A stretch of 64,000 nt of DNA, from NCBI GenBank assembly GCA_036265675.1, contig DATAOP010000002.1, positions 1-64,000 on the forward strand, given 5' to 3'. The position numbers and the translations under genes are program-made. Positions 34,417 to 44,095 of this stretch are shown piece after piece; within the stretch, counting starts at the first letter, position 1, and each line of letters opens with the position of its first letter. This stretch comes from VRUE01 sp036265675. GTDB lineage: Bacteria > Actinomycetota > Thermoleophilia > Solirubrobacterales > 70-9. Under the pieces are notes generated by a model, which saw only the letters and a program-made list of their open reading frames with translations, was not told the DNA's origin and made no database searches.

Positions 34417-36351
34417 GTGCCTAGGCCAGTCGAGGAACGCCGCCGCTACATGCCTGGGCTCGACGGCCTGCGGGCGATCGCCGTGCTCGCGGTCATCGCC
34501 TACCACCTCGGCTTCCCCTGGGCCGAAGGCGGGCTGCTCGGCGTCGGGGTCTTCTTCACCCTCAGCGGCTACCTGATCACCGACATCCTCCTCAACCAGG
34601 TCAGGCGCGGCGGGATCAGGCTCAAGGCGTTCTGGCTCGCCCGGGCCCGGCGGCTGCTCCCGGCGCTCTTCGTCGTCCTGATCGTCGTCCTCGCCTGGGT
34701 GACGCTGATCGGGCCCCACCAGGCCCCGGCCTTCCGGATGGAAACGATCAGCTCAGCCTTCTACTTCAACAACTGGTGGCTGATCATTCACAACGCCTCC
34801 TACTTCGAACGCTTCAAACAGTCGCCGCTCGACCACATCTGGTCGCTCTCGATCGAGGAGCAGTTCTACATCCTCTGGCCGTTCCTGCTGATGCTGGGGA
34901 CGAGGTTCATCCGCGAGCCGGCGGGCTCCGGCGGCGTTCGGCTGCGTCTGGCCGGGGCGACGGTGCTGGCGGCGATCGGGTCACTGATCCTGATGGCGGT
35001 CCTCTACCAGCCGTCGATCGACCCCTCGCGCGTCTATTACGGGACCGACACCCGCGCCTTCGAGCTGCTGGCCGGCGCAGCGCTGGCGATGGTCTGGCCG
35101 AGCCGGCGCCTGCGGACCGACATCGCCCCCCGCGCCCGCAACCTGGTCGACGGCGCCGGGGCGCTCGGCCTGGTCGTGATCGGGGTGATGTTCTGGCGGG
35201 TCGGCGAATTCTCGCCATTCCTCTACCGCGGTGGATTCGCCCTGCTCTCGATGGCGACCGTCCTCGCCGTTGCGGCGCTGACCCATCCCGCGGCGCGGAT
35301 CGGCGAGGTCGTCGGCTGCCGGCCGATGCGCTGGATCGGCGAGCGCTCCTACGGGATCTACCTCTGGCACATGCCGATCATCGTCCTCACCACCCCGGAA
35401 GGGCTGCACGCGGTCGAGCCGCTGCGCGCCGCCATTCAGGTCGCCGCGACCTTCGCGATCGCCGACCTCTCCTGGCGCTTCATCGAGAACCCGATCCGCC
35501 ACGGCGCCCTCGGCCGGCTCTACCGCCAGGTGCGCGCCGGCCGCCTCCGGCGTGAGAGCGTGACGCCGCAGGGATGGGCGCTGGCCAGCGCCGCCGCGAT
35601 CGTCTTCGCGGTCGCGGTCGCCGGCCTCGCCGGGCTCGGCACCAGCGCCGAGAGCGCGATCGGCTCGGCTCGGGTCCAGGAAACCGTCACCGCGAAGCGC
35701 GCTGCGAACGGGCCGCTGGCGACGAGCTGCTCGGCCGTGGTCCACATCGGCGACTCGACCTCCGAGGGCCTGGTCGACCCCGAATACAACCCGCCGAGCA
35801 AGCTGATCGCGGCCCAGTACGCGAGGGTCGGAGCGACGACCGCCCACCTCGACGTCTCCGGCGCGCGATCGATCTACGAGAACTTCGAAGGTCTGCCGAA
35901 CGCGCAGGAAGCGGCCGAAGGCTGGAAGAACCAGGGCTTCAAGGGGTGCTGGGTGATCGCGATGGGGACCAACGAGGCAGCCAACGTCGCCGCCGGCTCA
36001 TCGTTCGGCTACGACGACCGGATCAGAAGCATGATGGAGACGATCGGCGAGGAACCGGTGCTGTGGGTGAACACGAAGACGCTGGAGACGACCGGTCCCT
36101 ACGCCGAGTCCAACATGCGCGATTGGGACAGGGCGCTGCGCGAAGCGTGCGACTACTACCCCTACATGCGGGTCTATGACTGGGCCTCGGCCGTGCACGA
36201 CGACTGGTACATCCCGGACGGGATCCATTTCACCTCTCACGGCTACGCCGAACGCGGGCGGCTGATCGCCGACGCCCTGCTGAAGGCGTTCCCGAACACG
36301 CATCCGCTCGTAATGAAGGACGCGGACAACTGCCTGATCACGACCCCCTGA
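34417..36351 (+). CDS. Acyltransferase 3 fused to SGNH domain (OafA type)
   Basis: A 644-residue integral-membrane O-acyltransferase. It starts YMPGLDGLRAIAVLAVIAYH with the catalytic His, followed by about ten membrane helices (FFTLSGYLIT, SIEEQFYILWP, YGIYLWHMP). After a last helix near residue 405 comes an extracytoplasmic SGNH domain: VVHIGDSTSEG, GTNEAAN and DGIHFTSHGYAERG supply Ser, Asn and Asp/His. Such fusions acetylate cell-wall or surface glycans. GTG start with GAGGGGG upstream. Confidence 0.88.
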   Translation: MPRPVEERRRYMPGLDGLRAIAVLAVIAYHLGFPWAEGGLLGVGVFFTLSGYLITDILLNQVRRGGIRLKAFWLARARRLLPALFVVLIVVLAWVTLIGPHQAPAFRMETISSAFYFNNWWLIIHNASYFERFKQSPLDHIWSLSIEEQFYILWPFLLMLGTRFIREPAGSGGVRLRLAGATVLAAIGSLILMAVLYQPSIDPSRVYYGTDTRAFELLAGAALAMVWPSRRLRTDIAPRARNLVDGAGALGLVVIGVMFWRVGEFSPFLYRGGFALLSMATVLAVAALTHPAARIGEVVGCRPMRWIGERSYGIYLWHMPIIVLTTPEGLHAVEPLRAAIQVAATFAIADLSWRFIENPIRHGALGRLYRQVRAGRLRRESVTPQGWALASAAAIVFAVAVAGLAGLGTSAESAIGSARVQETVTAKRAANGPLATSCSAVVHIGDSTSEGLVDPEYNPPSKLIAAQYARVGATTAHLDVSGARSIYENFEGLPNAQEAAEGWKNQGFKGCWVIAMGTNEAANVAAGSSFGYDDRIRSMMETIGEEPVLWVNTKTLETTGPYAESNMRDWDRALREACDYYPYMRVYDWASAVHDDWYIPDGIHFTSHGYAERGRLIADALLKAFPNTHPLVMKDADNCLITTP

Positions 36352-36404
36352 CCGCCGGCGACCCCGTCCTCGTATGCTGCATGGTCTGGCTCGTCCGCCG
36401 ACGG

Positions 36405-37055
36405 ATGGATAAGAAGATCAAATGGCATAGGCGGCTCCTGCCGGCGCTCATCTTGGCCTGTGCGACGGTGCTGGTGGCCGCGGGATGCGGGGGAAGCGGG
36501 TCGGACTCGACCACCGACGCGAGCGCCGATGCCGGTGGCCACGCCAAGTTCGCCGGCGCCGAAGCGTCGCCGCCGAAACCGGCGGCCCCGCTCGCGCTCG
36601 ACAACTCGCTCGGGGAACCCGTCAACCTGCGCGAATACAAGGGCAAGGCGGTGCTGGTGACCTTCATCTACACCCACTGCCCCGACGTCTGTCCGCTGAT
36701 CGTGAGCCACCTGAAAACGGCCCAGGCGCTGCTCGGGCCGAAGGCGGACAAGCTCCAGATCGTCGCCGTCTCGACCGACCCGCGGGGGGACAACCCGAAG
36801 ACGGTCGCTTCATTTCTACACGACCACGGCATGACGGGGCGGATGCAGTACCTGATCGGCAACCAGGCCGAACTGGGGCATGTCTGGAAGAAATGGAACA
36901 TCGTCTCCCACCCGGCCAAGGCCGGCCGCGATCTGGTCGAGCACTCGGCCCTCGTCTACGGGATCGGCGCCGACGGGAAGATCACGACCCTCTACCCGGC
37001 CAACTTCGCCCCCTCCGAAATCGCTCACGACGTGCCCCTGCTCGAGCAGCAGTAG
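36405..37055 (+). CDS. SCO1/SenC-family copper chaperone lipoprotein
   Basis: A 216-residue lipoprotein (LVAAGC lipobox) with a thioredoxin fold. Copper-site residues are Cys92 and Cys96 in the CPDVC motif and His180 in VEHSALV. Members deliver copper to cytochrome oxidase or reduce its thiols. An in-frame ATG eight codons upstream is an alternative start. It is followed 4 bases later by a TlpA-like gene, a typical pairing for metal-site assembly. Confidence 0.88.
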   Translation: MDKKIKWHRRLLPALILACATVLVAAGCGGSGSDSTTDASADAGGHAKFAGAEASPPKPAAPLALDNSLGEPVNLREYKGKAVLVTFIYTHCPDVCPLIVSHLKTAQALLGPKADKLQIVAVSTDPRGDNPKTVASFLHDHGMTGRMQYLIGNQAELGHVWKKWNIVSHPAKAGRDLVEHSALVYGIGADGKITTLYPANFAPSEIAHDVPLLEQQ

Positions 37056-37059
37056 CCCG

Positions 37060-37566
37060 ATGTCGCGGCGCCTGCTCCTGCCCACGCTGGCGGTCGCCGC
37101 GGTCGTCGCGATCGTCCTCGTCGAGGTCCTGACGTCAGGCTCGGGAGGCACCGCCGGGAAGCCCGCGCCCGAGCTCCCGACCGCGGTCCTGCAGCCGCCC
37201 AAGGTGACCCTCGCCGATCTCCGCGGGGCGCCGGCCCTGATCAACTTCTGGGCGAGCTGGTGCGATCCGTGCCGTCACGAGGCGCCCGAACTCGAGCGCC
37301 TCAGCCGCTCGCTGCCGGGCGGCTCCCACCTCGTCGGGGTCGACTACACCGACCAGGAGGACTCGGCCCGCGCCTTTATCCGCAGCTATCACTGGACCTT
37401 CCCGATCCTCAGCGACCCCGACGGGATCTACGGCGCCCGCTACGGCTTCAGCGGTCTGCCGGCCACGGTCGCGATCGACGCGAGGGGCCGGATCGTGCAG
37501 ACGCTGCGCGGCCCGCAGACCATCAGCGACTTTCGCGAAGCGCTCGCAGCGGCCGGCCGCGACTGA
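37060..37566 (+). CDS. TlpA/ResA-like membrane-anchored thioredoxin
   Basis: A 168-residue protein with an N-terminal membrane anchor (LLPTLAVAAVVAIVLVEVL) and a thioredoxin domain with active site WCDPC (Cys68, Cys71). The segment VGVDYTDQEDSARAF and the cis-Pro in FSGLPATVAID are typical. It would reduce disulfides outside the membrane, perhaps those of the SCO protein before it. Confidence 0.88.
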   Translation: MSRRLLLPTLAVAAVVAIVLVEVLTSGSGGTAGKPAPELPTAVLQPPKVTLADLRGAPALINFWASWCDPCRHEAPELERLSRSLPGGSHLVGVDYTDQEDSARAFIRSYHWTFPILSDPDGIYGARYGFSGLPATVAIDARGRIVQTLRGPQTISDFREALAAAGRD

Positions 37567-37639
37567 CGGGCTGAGGGCGGGAAGAAATCAGCGCCCCGCC
37601 GCGTCATTCATCGATGACCCACTACGCGAAGGAGGCGCA

Positions 37640-38161
37640 ATGGATGTCATCGAACGAGATCGAATGGCTCAGCTTCTCGACGCCGTGCGAGAAGTGGACG
37701 AGATCCCCGCACCCGAGGAGACCGAGGAGCGCAGCGGCCGTGCCTGGCTCGGCGTCCGCGGCCTCGGCGCGCTGGCCGTGCTGGCGGTGGGCATCGTCCA
37801 TCTCCAGCAGTACCTGAAGCTCTACTCGGCGATACCGACGATCGGAACCCTGTTCGTCCTCAACTTCGCCGGCGCGACCGCGATCGGGCTCGGCCTGCTG
37901 GCGCCGGTCGAACGGCTGCTTGGTCGTCGCCGGGGGAATCTGGCCCTGATCCTTCTCGCGCTGGCCGGAATCGGGCTCGCCGCGACCGCACTCGTCTTCC
38001 TGGCGATCGCCGAACAGACGCCGCTGTTCGGCTTCATGGAGCCGGGCTACGACCCGACGGCCATCCTCGTCGCTCGGATCGCCGAGGGATCCACCGTGGC
38101 GCTGCTCGGCGCCTACCTGGCCGCCCGGCTCGCCGGCGCGTCGGATCGCGGGTGGTGGTAG
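37640..38161 (+). CDS. Membrane protein of unknown function
   Basis: A 173-residue protein with a 35-residue acidic cytoplasmic N-terminus and four membrane helices (GALAVLAVGIVHLQQYL, GTLFVLNFAGATAIGLGLL, LALILLALAGIGLAATALVF, VALLGAYLAARLAGA). GAAGGAGG precedes the ATG. It lies in the same direction as the SCO/TlpA pair and the anti-sigma gene. No family named with confidence. Confidence 0.68.
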   Translation: MDVIERDRMAQLLDAVREVDEIPAPEETEERSGRAWLGVRGLGALAVLAVGIVHLQQYLKLYSAIPTIGTLFVLNFAGATAIGLGLLAPVERLLGRRRGNLALILLALAGIGLAATALVFLAIAEQTPLFGFMEPGYDPTAILVARIAEGSTVALLGAYLAARLAGASDRGWW

Positions 38162-38203
38162 GCGACAGGTGACAGAGGCGGAGGAAACGGGGAATTTGGT
38201 GGT

Positions 38204-38995
38204 ATGAACGAGGCGATGGGCGAGATGGGACCTGGGCTGAGCAACGAGGAGATGGCGGAGCTGACCGCGCTTGCCGATGGGACGCTTCCCGCCGACCGGC
38301 GCGCCGCGGTCGAAGCGCGCGTCGCCGCATCGCCGCAGCTCCAGGAGCACCTCGAGCGCCAGCGCCACTCGCTGGCGGCGACGAGCGCCCTGGCCGACGA
38401 TCCGGTGCCGGACTCACTCCGCGCAGGTGTCGACGAGCACCGGCCGGCGCGAAGTACGGGCGGGCGTCGCAACTGGCTTCTGGCGCCGGGCCTGGCGGCG
38501 GGCGTCGCGGCGGTGGTGGCGGTTCTGATCGTGGCGTTCAGCGCCGGGCCCGCAGGCCCGACCGTGGCCGACGCGGCGCGGTTCGCCGGCCTGCCGCCCA
38601 GCGGCCCAGCCCCGCCACCCGCCGCGGGCAGCCGCACGGAGCTCGCGATCGGCGTCGAAGGCGTCAGCTTCCCGAACTTCCTGCATTCCCACGGCTGGCG
38701 CGCAACCGGCGTCCGCCACGGTCAGATCGACGACCGCGACGCGACCGCGGTCTTCTATGCCAAGGGCGCACGGCGGGTCGTCTACGTGATCGTCGCCGGC
38801 TCCGGCCTGCCGCAGCCCTCGGATGCGACCCGCTCGACCCACGGCGGAGTCGAGTACAGGTCGCTGCAGATCGAAGGCAGGGCGGCGGTGACCTGGCGCC
38901 GGGCCGGGCACACCTGCGTGCTGATCGGCCACGCCACGCCCGCGGAGCTGCTCAGCCTCGCCGCCTGGCAGGGCAACGGCGTCCTGCCCTACTGA
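38204..38995 (+). CDS. Probable transmembrane anti-sigma factor
   Basis: A 263-residue protein. The N-terminal ~70 residues (EEMAELTALADGTLPADRRAAVEARVAASPQ in short segments) resemble the sigma-binding helices of anti-sigma factors, without a zinc HxxxCxxC motif. One membrane helix follows near residues 92-112 (LAAGVAAVVAVLIVAFSAG), then a ~150-residue extracytoplasmic sensor domain. It converges with the ECF sigma gene and overlaps its 3' end by 7 bases, an unusual geometry for such a pair. Confidence 0.78.
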   Translation: MNEAMGEMGPGLSNEEMAELTALADGTLPADRRAAVEARVAASPQLQEHLERQRHSLAATSALADDPVPDSLRAGVDEHRPARSTGGRRNWLLAPGLAAGVAAVVAVLIVAFSAGPAGPTVADAARFAGLPPSGPAPPPAAGSRTELAIGVEGVSFPNFLHSHGWRATGVRHGQIDDRDATAVFYAKGARRVVYVIVAGSGLPQPSDATRSTHGGVEYRSLQIEGRAAVTWRRAGHTCVLIGHATPAELLSLAAWQGNGVLPY

Positions 38996-39486
38996 TCGCC
39001 GTCGCCCGCGAGGCGGCGCGCGACCCGGTCGCGCGCCCTGAACAGGCGGCTCGTGACGGTCCCCTCGGCGACCTTCAGCGTCCGCGCCGCCTCTCCGTAT
39101 GAGAGGCCGGCGACGTCGACCGCGATCAGTGCATCGCGGAAATCGTCGGGAAGCTCGGCGATCGCGTCGTAGACCTGACGGATCTCGGCGGCCTCGGCCG
39201 GGTCCTCGCTCGACCTCGCCCCGGCGGAGACCTCGTCGATCAGCGGCACCGTCACCGGCCGGCTGCTCGCCGCGCGGCTCTGACTGATCAACGTGTTCCG
39301 CATAGCGCGCAGCAGGTAGGCGAGCTCGTCCTGGCCGCGAAGGAAGCGCGGGCGGGCGAGAACCCTCGCGATCGTCTCCTGGACCAGGTCCTCGGCCTCC
39401 TCGCGGGACCGCGTCCAGGCGCGGGCGGCGCGGTAGAGCCGCGGCAGCACCTCGGCGACGCGATCGGGATCGAGCCGGCGCGGCAT
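38989..39486 (-). CDS. ECF-type RNA polymerase sigma factor
   Basis: A 165-residue ECF sigma. Region 2 is seen in RSREEAEDLVQETIARVL and region 4 in DDFRDALIAVDVAGLSYGEAARTLKVAEGTVTSRLFRARDRV, with the two joined by a short linker. It would direct transcription of a small stress or envelope regulon. Its likely antagonist is the convergent membrane anti-sigma gene, and a COG4315 lipoprotein gene starts divergently 84 bases away. Confidence 0.92.
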   Translation of the reverse strand: MPRRLDPDRVAEVLPRLYRAARAWTRSREEAEDLVQETIARVLARPRFLRGQDELAYLLRAMRNTLISQSRAASSRPVTVPLIDEVSAGARSSEDPAEAAEIRQVYDAIAELPDDFRDALIAVDVAGLSYGEAARTLKVAEGTVTSRLFRARDRVARRLAGDGDQ

Positions 39487-39570
39487 CAGCTGGGGCCCCG
39501 CCGGGAAGGAATCGGGGCACGGCGGCGTCCTTGAGGGGCAAAGGACAACCTCTGACTGAGGAGAACAGCG

Positions 39571-40095
39571 ATGAAGAAACTATTCACATTCGGGGTGGCG
39601 ATCGCGATCGCCGTCGCGCTGGCCGCCTGTGGCGGCAGCAGCGGTGGCGGCTCCGCGACCGCTGCCTCGAGCGGCGGAGGCACCGTCTCGGTCGCCGAAA
39701 TCGAAGGGGCGGGCAACGTCCTCGTCGATTCGAGCGGCCAGGCCCTCTACGCCTCCGAACAGGAGACGGCCGCCGGCAAGGTCCTCTGCACCGGCGCCTG
39801 CAACTCCTTCTGGCAGCCGCTCACGGTCAGCGGCGGCACACCCAGCGGCTCCGTTCCCGGCCAGCTGGGCGTCATGAAGCGCCCCGAAGGCTCGATGCAG
39901 GTCACGTTCGACGGCAAGCCCCTGTACACGTTCACACAGGACGGCCCCGAAGAAGTGACCGGCGACGGCTTCAAGGACGCCTTCGAAGGCGAACATTTCA
40001 CCTGGCACGTGGTCAGCACCGGCGGTGGTTCCGCCCAGTCAAGTGAATCGAGCGAAGCCGCCAGCAGTGAATCCGGCGGCGGCTACTCCTACTAG
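39571..40095 (+). CDS. COG4315-type exported lipoprotein
   Basis: A 174-residue lipoprotein (lipobox AVALAAC) with a Gly/Ser linker and two copies of the secreted-repeat domain: GQALYASEQ...CTGACNSFWQPLTV and GKPLYTFTQDGPEEVTGDGF. The Ser/Glu-rich C-terminus is low complexity. TGAGGAG precedes the ATG. It is divergent from the ECF sigma gene, which may control it. It is the second member of this family in the window. Confidence 0.85.
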   Translation: MKKLFTFGVAIAIAVALAACGGSSGGGSATAASSGGGTVSVAEIEGAGNVLVDSSGQALYASEQETAAGKVLCTGACNSFWQPLTVSGGTPSGSVPGQLGVMKRPEGSMQVTFDGKPLYTFTQDGPEEVTGDGFKDAFEGEHFTWHVVSTGGGSAQSSESSEAASSESGGGYSY

Positions 40096-40110
40096 CCCTC
40101 ACCCCGATAG

Positions 40111-40137
40111 CCCGGGGCTCAAGACCGGAGCCCCGGG
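40111..40137. terminator. Strong hairpin between convergent genes
   Basis: CCCGGGGCTC and GAGCCCCGGG form a 10-bp perfect stem with a 7-base loop. It stands between the COG4315 gene and the pseudogene and can work on both strands; no T-run follows. Confidence 0.65.
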
Positions 40138-40140
40138 ACG

Positions 40141-40399
40141 TCAGGCGTCGACGACGGCGGCCAGGGCCGCCGCCACCCCGGGGTCGAACTGGGTGCGGTC
40201 ATTCTCATCGTAGCCACGCCTTAGCTTGTAATCCGTGTAGATCTGGGTGGCATAGTCCTGGAATCGCGCATCGGGTGCGCGAACCTTCTCGAACATGATC
40301 AGTGCGCCACCCCAGTGAAGACGTTCGTAGATGCGGTCGATCAACGTCTGACGCACACTCGTGGGGTACGAACTGCACTGTGTAGTAACTGGTGACTGT
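40141..40399 (-). pseudogene. Broken chimeric remnant: SAM-methyltransferase piece joined to an HD-GYP-like tail
   Basis: Two frames together read SYYTVQFVP then TSVRQTLIDRIYERL, HWGGALIMFEKV and TQIYTDYKLRRGYDEN. This is the middle of a CmoA-like SAM-dependent methyltransferase. The frame breaks at a CCCC run (40363-40366 on the plus strand as GGGG); one base less restores it. The N-terminal half is missing. After GYDEN the remaining residues read DRTQFDPGVAAALAAVV, which looks like the C-terminus of HD-GYP phosphodiesterases. A deletion thus seems to have joined two unrelated genes. The downstream piece starts with an ordinary ATG-like frame but is unlikely to be functional. Confidence 0.7.
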
Positions 40400-40425
40400 T
40401 GATCTCGTCTCCCGCCTTGGCCATT

Positions 40426-41109
40426 CTATCTTCCCCTCACGCTCTCCCAGAGCCGACTCAGTCGAGCTCCCCCGCCGTCTGACGTTCCTTCCGTATAGGT
40501 CAGACCGAAGAAGCGAAAGCAACGTGCGACCTGGTCCTTCCACTCCGGCGACACACCAAAGGCGATGAGATTGCCAAGGGTTTCGTAGTCGTGGATGAAC
40601 TTGTGTCGGGCCGGCGTGGACTCGGTCAGGGAATCGAAGAACGTCATGTTGTGCTCTCGCTGAACGTCGTCCACGATGATCAGCTTCGCATCCCGTGAAG
40701 CCTCGCGAATGATCTCCTGGCCGCGCTCGTTTCGCCGCCCGTCGCCGACCGGGCCGTCGATGAACACCAGCTCGTACGTTCGGTCGCCGATCAGCCGCTG
40801 TACTTCGGTGAACTCGTACCATCCGGTGGGACCGGCGCCCTCCTCTAGGGGGACATGATGGACGTCATAGCCGGAAACGTTCATCAGTCTCAGATCGCTC
40901 AGGATCTTCTGATGCCATGCCTCCGATTGCTCGATCGTCAGGCCCGACTTGCCGAATCGGAATGCATAGTCGGCCAAAAATGTCGTGCTGCGGCCGCCGC
41001 CGAACTCCAGCACGCTCTCCGGCTGCAGCTTGACAAGCATCGCTGAGAACAGTGCCCAGAATGTGATTCCATTGGTCGCCCAAACGTCCTGCGGCTCTTC
41101 ACTCTCCAT
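40426..41109 (-). CDS. Class I SAM-dependent methyltransferase-like protein
   Basis: A 227-residue protein with a Rossmann-type SAM site: motif I SVLEFGGGRSTTFLADY, an acidic end of strand 2 (GLTIEQSEAWH) and YELVFIDGPVGDG as motif II. LIIVDDVQREHN follows. The GGGRST loop resembles methyltransferases encoded in polysaccharide and O-antigen regions. AAGGAGC lies upstream of the ATG. Composition is lower in GC than the window average, as for its neighbours, suggesting transfer. Confidence 0.72.
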   Translation of the reverse strand: MESEEPQDVWATNGITFWALFSAMLVKLQPESVLEFGGGRSTTFLADYAFRFGKSGLTIEQSEAWHQKILSDLRLMNVSGYDVHHVPLEEGAGPTGWYEFTEVQRLIGDRTYELVFIDGPVGDGRRNERGQEIIREASRDAKLIIVDDVQREHNMTFFDSLTESTPARHKFIHDYETLGNLIAFGVSPEWKDQVARCFRFFGLTYTEGTSDGGGARLSRLWESVRGR

Positions 41110-41549
41110 GTGCCCGCTCCTTCCGGTCTCCCGCGTCTCTGAAGGCGCTTACGGTCGCGACGACAATGCGACGTCGGCAGAATAGTCGCGACCACTCCTC
41201 GTCGTCGGGCTCAGGACGTATGTATCACGTAGCGTGGCTTCGCGGATTCGCCTGCGCCGAAACGACAATGCTCAGTCCCATGCCACCCAACTGCGTCGAG
41301 GCGTGCGTTGTCGCGGCGGTGATCGCCTACCTGCGCCGGCGGTGGACGGCTCCCTGAGCCTGCCAGGCCAGAGAGCGCCGGGGTCGCTTCGCCCGGACCT
41401 GCCGCCGACCTGCCAGGTTTGCGGCAGACCTCAGAGCGGGGGTGCCCGTTTTCGGCCCTAACCCGGACGGCGACGCCACTAGTGCCAGCTATCATCTCTC
41501 GCCGCAGTCTTACGGGCGCTATCCCACTCCAAAAGACAAGGGGGCAAGC
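41110..41549. other. Intergenic stretch without recognisable gene
   Basis: About 440 bases divergent between the methyltransferase and the IPT/PASTA gene. Short ORFs exist on both strands but show no signal peptide, domain or conserved motif. It presumably holds both promoters. Confidence 0.5.
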
Positions 41550-42727
<1,178 letters not shown>

Positions 42728-42789
42728 GAGGGATGGGCGGCAGCCGCCCGGCCGGTGATTATCTCAGGGTCGCGCGCTCGGTGGGAGGC

Positions 42790-44070
42790 TCAGGGAGCGG
42801 ATCCGGGATCAATCTCGTAGCCCCTGGCCGGGAGCGATGCCGAGAGCGGTCGGTGCGGCGCCAATTGGGCGCGGCTGGCCGCCGCACCGCGCCCTCGCTT
42901 CGCCCGGCGTCCCGCCCAGAGCGGGCTCACCGGTTCGAAGGTGAGAAGTTCGCGCCAGGTCGTCTGGCCGATCACGCCGTCGGCCGGCAGCGCCTGTTCT
43001 GCCTGGAAGGCCCGCACGGCGGCGGTCGTCAGCTTCCCGTAGACCCCGGTGATCGGCAGCCGCAGCCGGCCGGCGCCACGCAGGTGCATCTGCGCCCAGA
43101 CGACGATGTCGCCGCGGCTGCCCCGCTTGAGAACCGGGTTGGTGACGATCGGCCGGTAGCCGAAGACCGGGCCGACCAGTCGGGCGCCGAGCGCGCCCCA
43201 GCCGCGGGAGTTTGTTTCGTGCCAGGCCCACCAGCTCACCTCCTGGCCGCCGTAGTTCTCGGCGAAGCGGCGGAAGCGGATGATTTCCCGTCGTGCCGGC
43301 GACATGTAGGTCTGGCCGAGCGGGTACAGGGGACGGTCCCAGAGCCGGTTGAAGAGATAGGTGTGCTCGTAGACGCCGCGGACCGAGGTCCCGATCGCCT
43401 TCCAGTACATCTGGGGCTGGTTGTACTGGGCGCCGCCGGGAGCGAAGAAGGCCGAGTACGGGAAGGCCGGGTGGTAGTCGACGTACGGGAAGGCCGCGAG
43501 TGCGATCGGGTATTCGGTGCCGACCCTGGCGCGGAGGGCGCGCATATAGCGTTCCGCCGCCGCGTACTTGCCTTCGTACTGGCCCTCGGCGTCGATCACG
43601 AAGCAATCGGCGCCGCGCTTGATCGCCGCCGCCGCGACTCTGGCCTCGGCGACCGGGGAGTCGCCGTAGACGAAGGCCCAGGCGCAGACGCTCAGCCCCG
43701 CGGCATGGAGCCGATCGACAAGCGAGCTGCTGAACTGGCTCCAGTAGCTGCCACCGTCGCCGGACTTGATGTAGAGGGTGCCGATCCCGTAGCGCTTGGC
43801 GCGGGCAGCGATTCGCGCCGGGTTGCCGCCTTCGGTCCGGTCGACGTACCAGATCCACATCCCCTCGCGGTCGAACGCGGTCGCCGCCGGGGCCGGAGCC
43901 GGGGCGGTCGTCGGTGGAGCCGGGCTTTCCAACGCGGACGTGCGTGGACCGGCGCCGCCGGTCGAAGCCTGGGCGGTCGCGGGGGCGATCAGAGCCATCG
44001 CGAGGACGATCGCCAGGAGCACCTGCGTGCTGCTGACCCTCACATTCGCTGTAAACACGGCATCGGCCAT
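42790..44070 (-). CDS. Exported glycoside-hydrolase-like protein with peptidoglycan-binding domain
   Basis: A 426-residue exported protein. A signal peptide (VLLAIVLAMALIAPATAQA) and Pro/Ala linker are followed by a TIM-barrel-like domain starting GMWIWYVDRTEGGNPARIAA, with YIKSGDGG and CFVIDAEGQYEGKY, where the DAEGQYE acids are candidate catalytic residues. The C-terminal ~80 residues are a PG_binding_1 domain (VLKRGSRGDIVVWAQ, TGVYGKLTTAAVRAFQ). It probably acts on cell wall. The ATG was chosen by the signal peptide. It is divergent from a polysaccharide deacetylase gene with a 25-base gap. Confidence 0.78.
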   Translation of the reverse strand: MADAVFTANVRVSSTQVLLAIVLAMALIAPATAQASTGGAGPRTSALESPAPPTTAPAPAPAATAFDREGMWIWYVDRTEGGNPARIAARAKRYGIGTLYIKSGDGGSYWSQFSSSLVDRLHAAGLSVCAWAFVYGDSPVAEARVAAAAIKRGADCFVIDAEGQYEGKYAAAERYMRALRARVGTEYPIALAAFPYVDYHPAFPYSAFFAPGGAQYNQPQMYWKAIGTSVRGVYEHTYLFNRLWDRPLYPLGQTYMSPARREIIRFRRFAENYGGQEVSWWAWHETNSRGWGALGARLVGPVFGYRPIVTNPVLKRGSRGDIVVWAQMHLRGAGRLRLPITGVYGKLTTAAVRAFQAEQALPADGVIGQTTWRELLTFEPVSPLWAGRRAKRGRGAAASRAQLAPHRPLSASLPARGYEIDPGSAP

Positions 44071-44095
44071 GGGGTGCGGTCGAGCCGGGCCTAGT

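Noticed and set aside
37573..37605. GGCGGG...CCCGCC hairpin after the TlpA gene as a terminator
   Set aside because: Six-base stem with a long loop and no T-run; too weak to support.
41166..41461. Short plus-strand ORFs between the methyltransferase and the IPT/PASTA gene
   Set aside because: No ribosome binding site, domain or composition typical of coding sequence.
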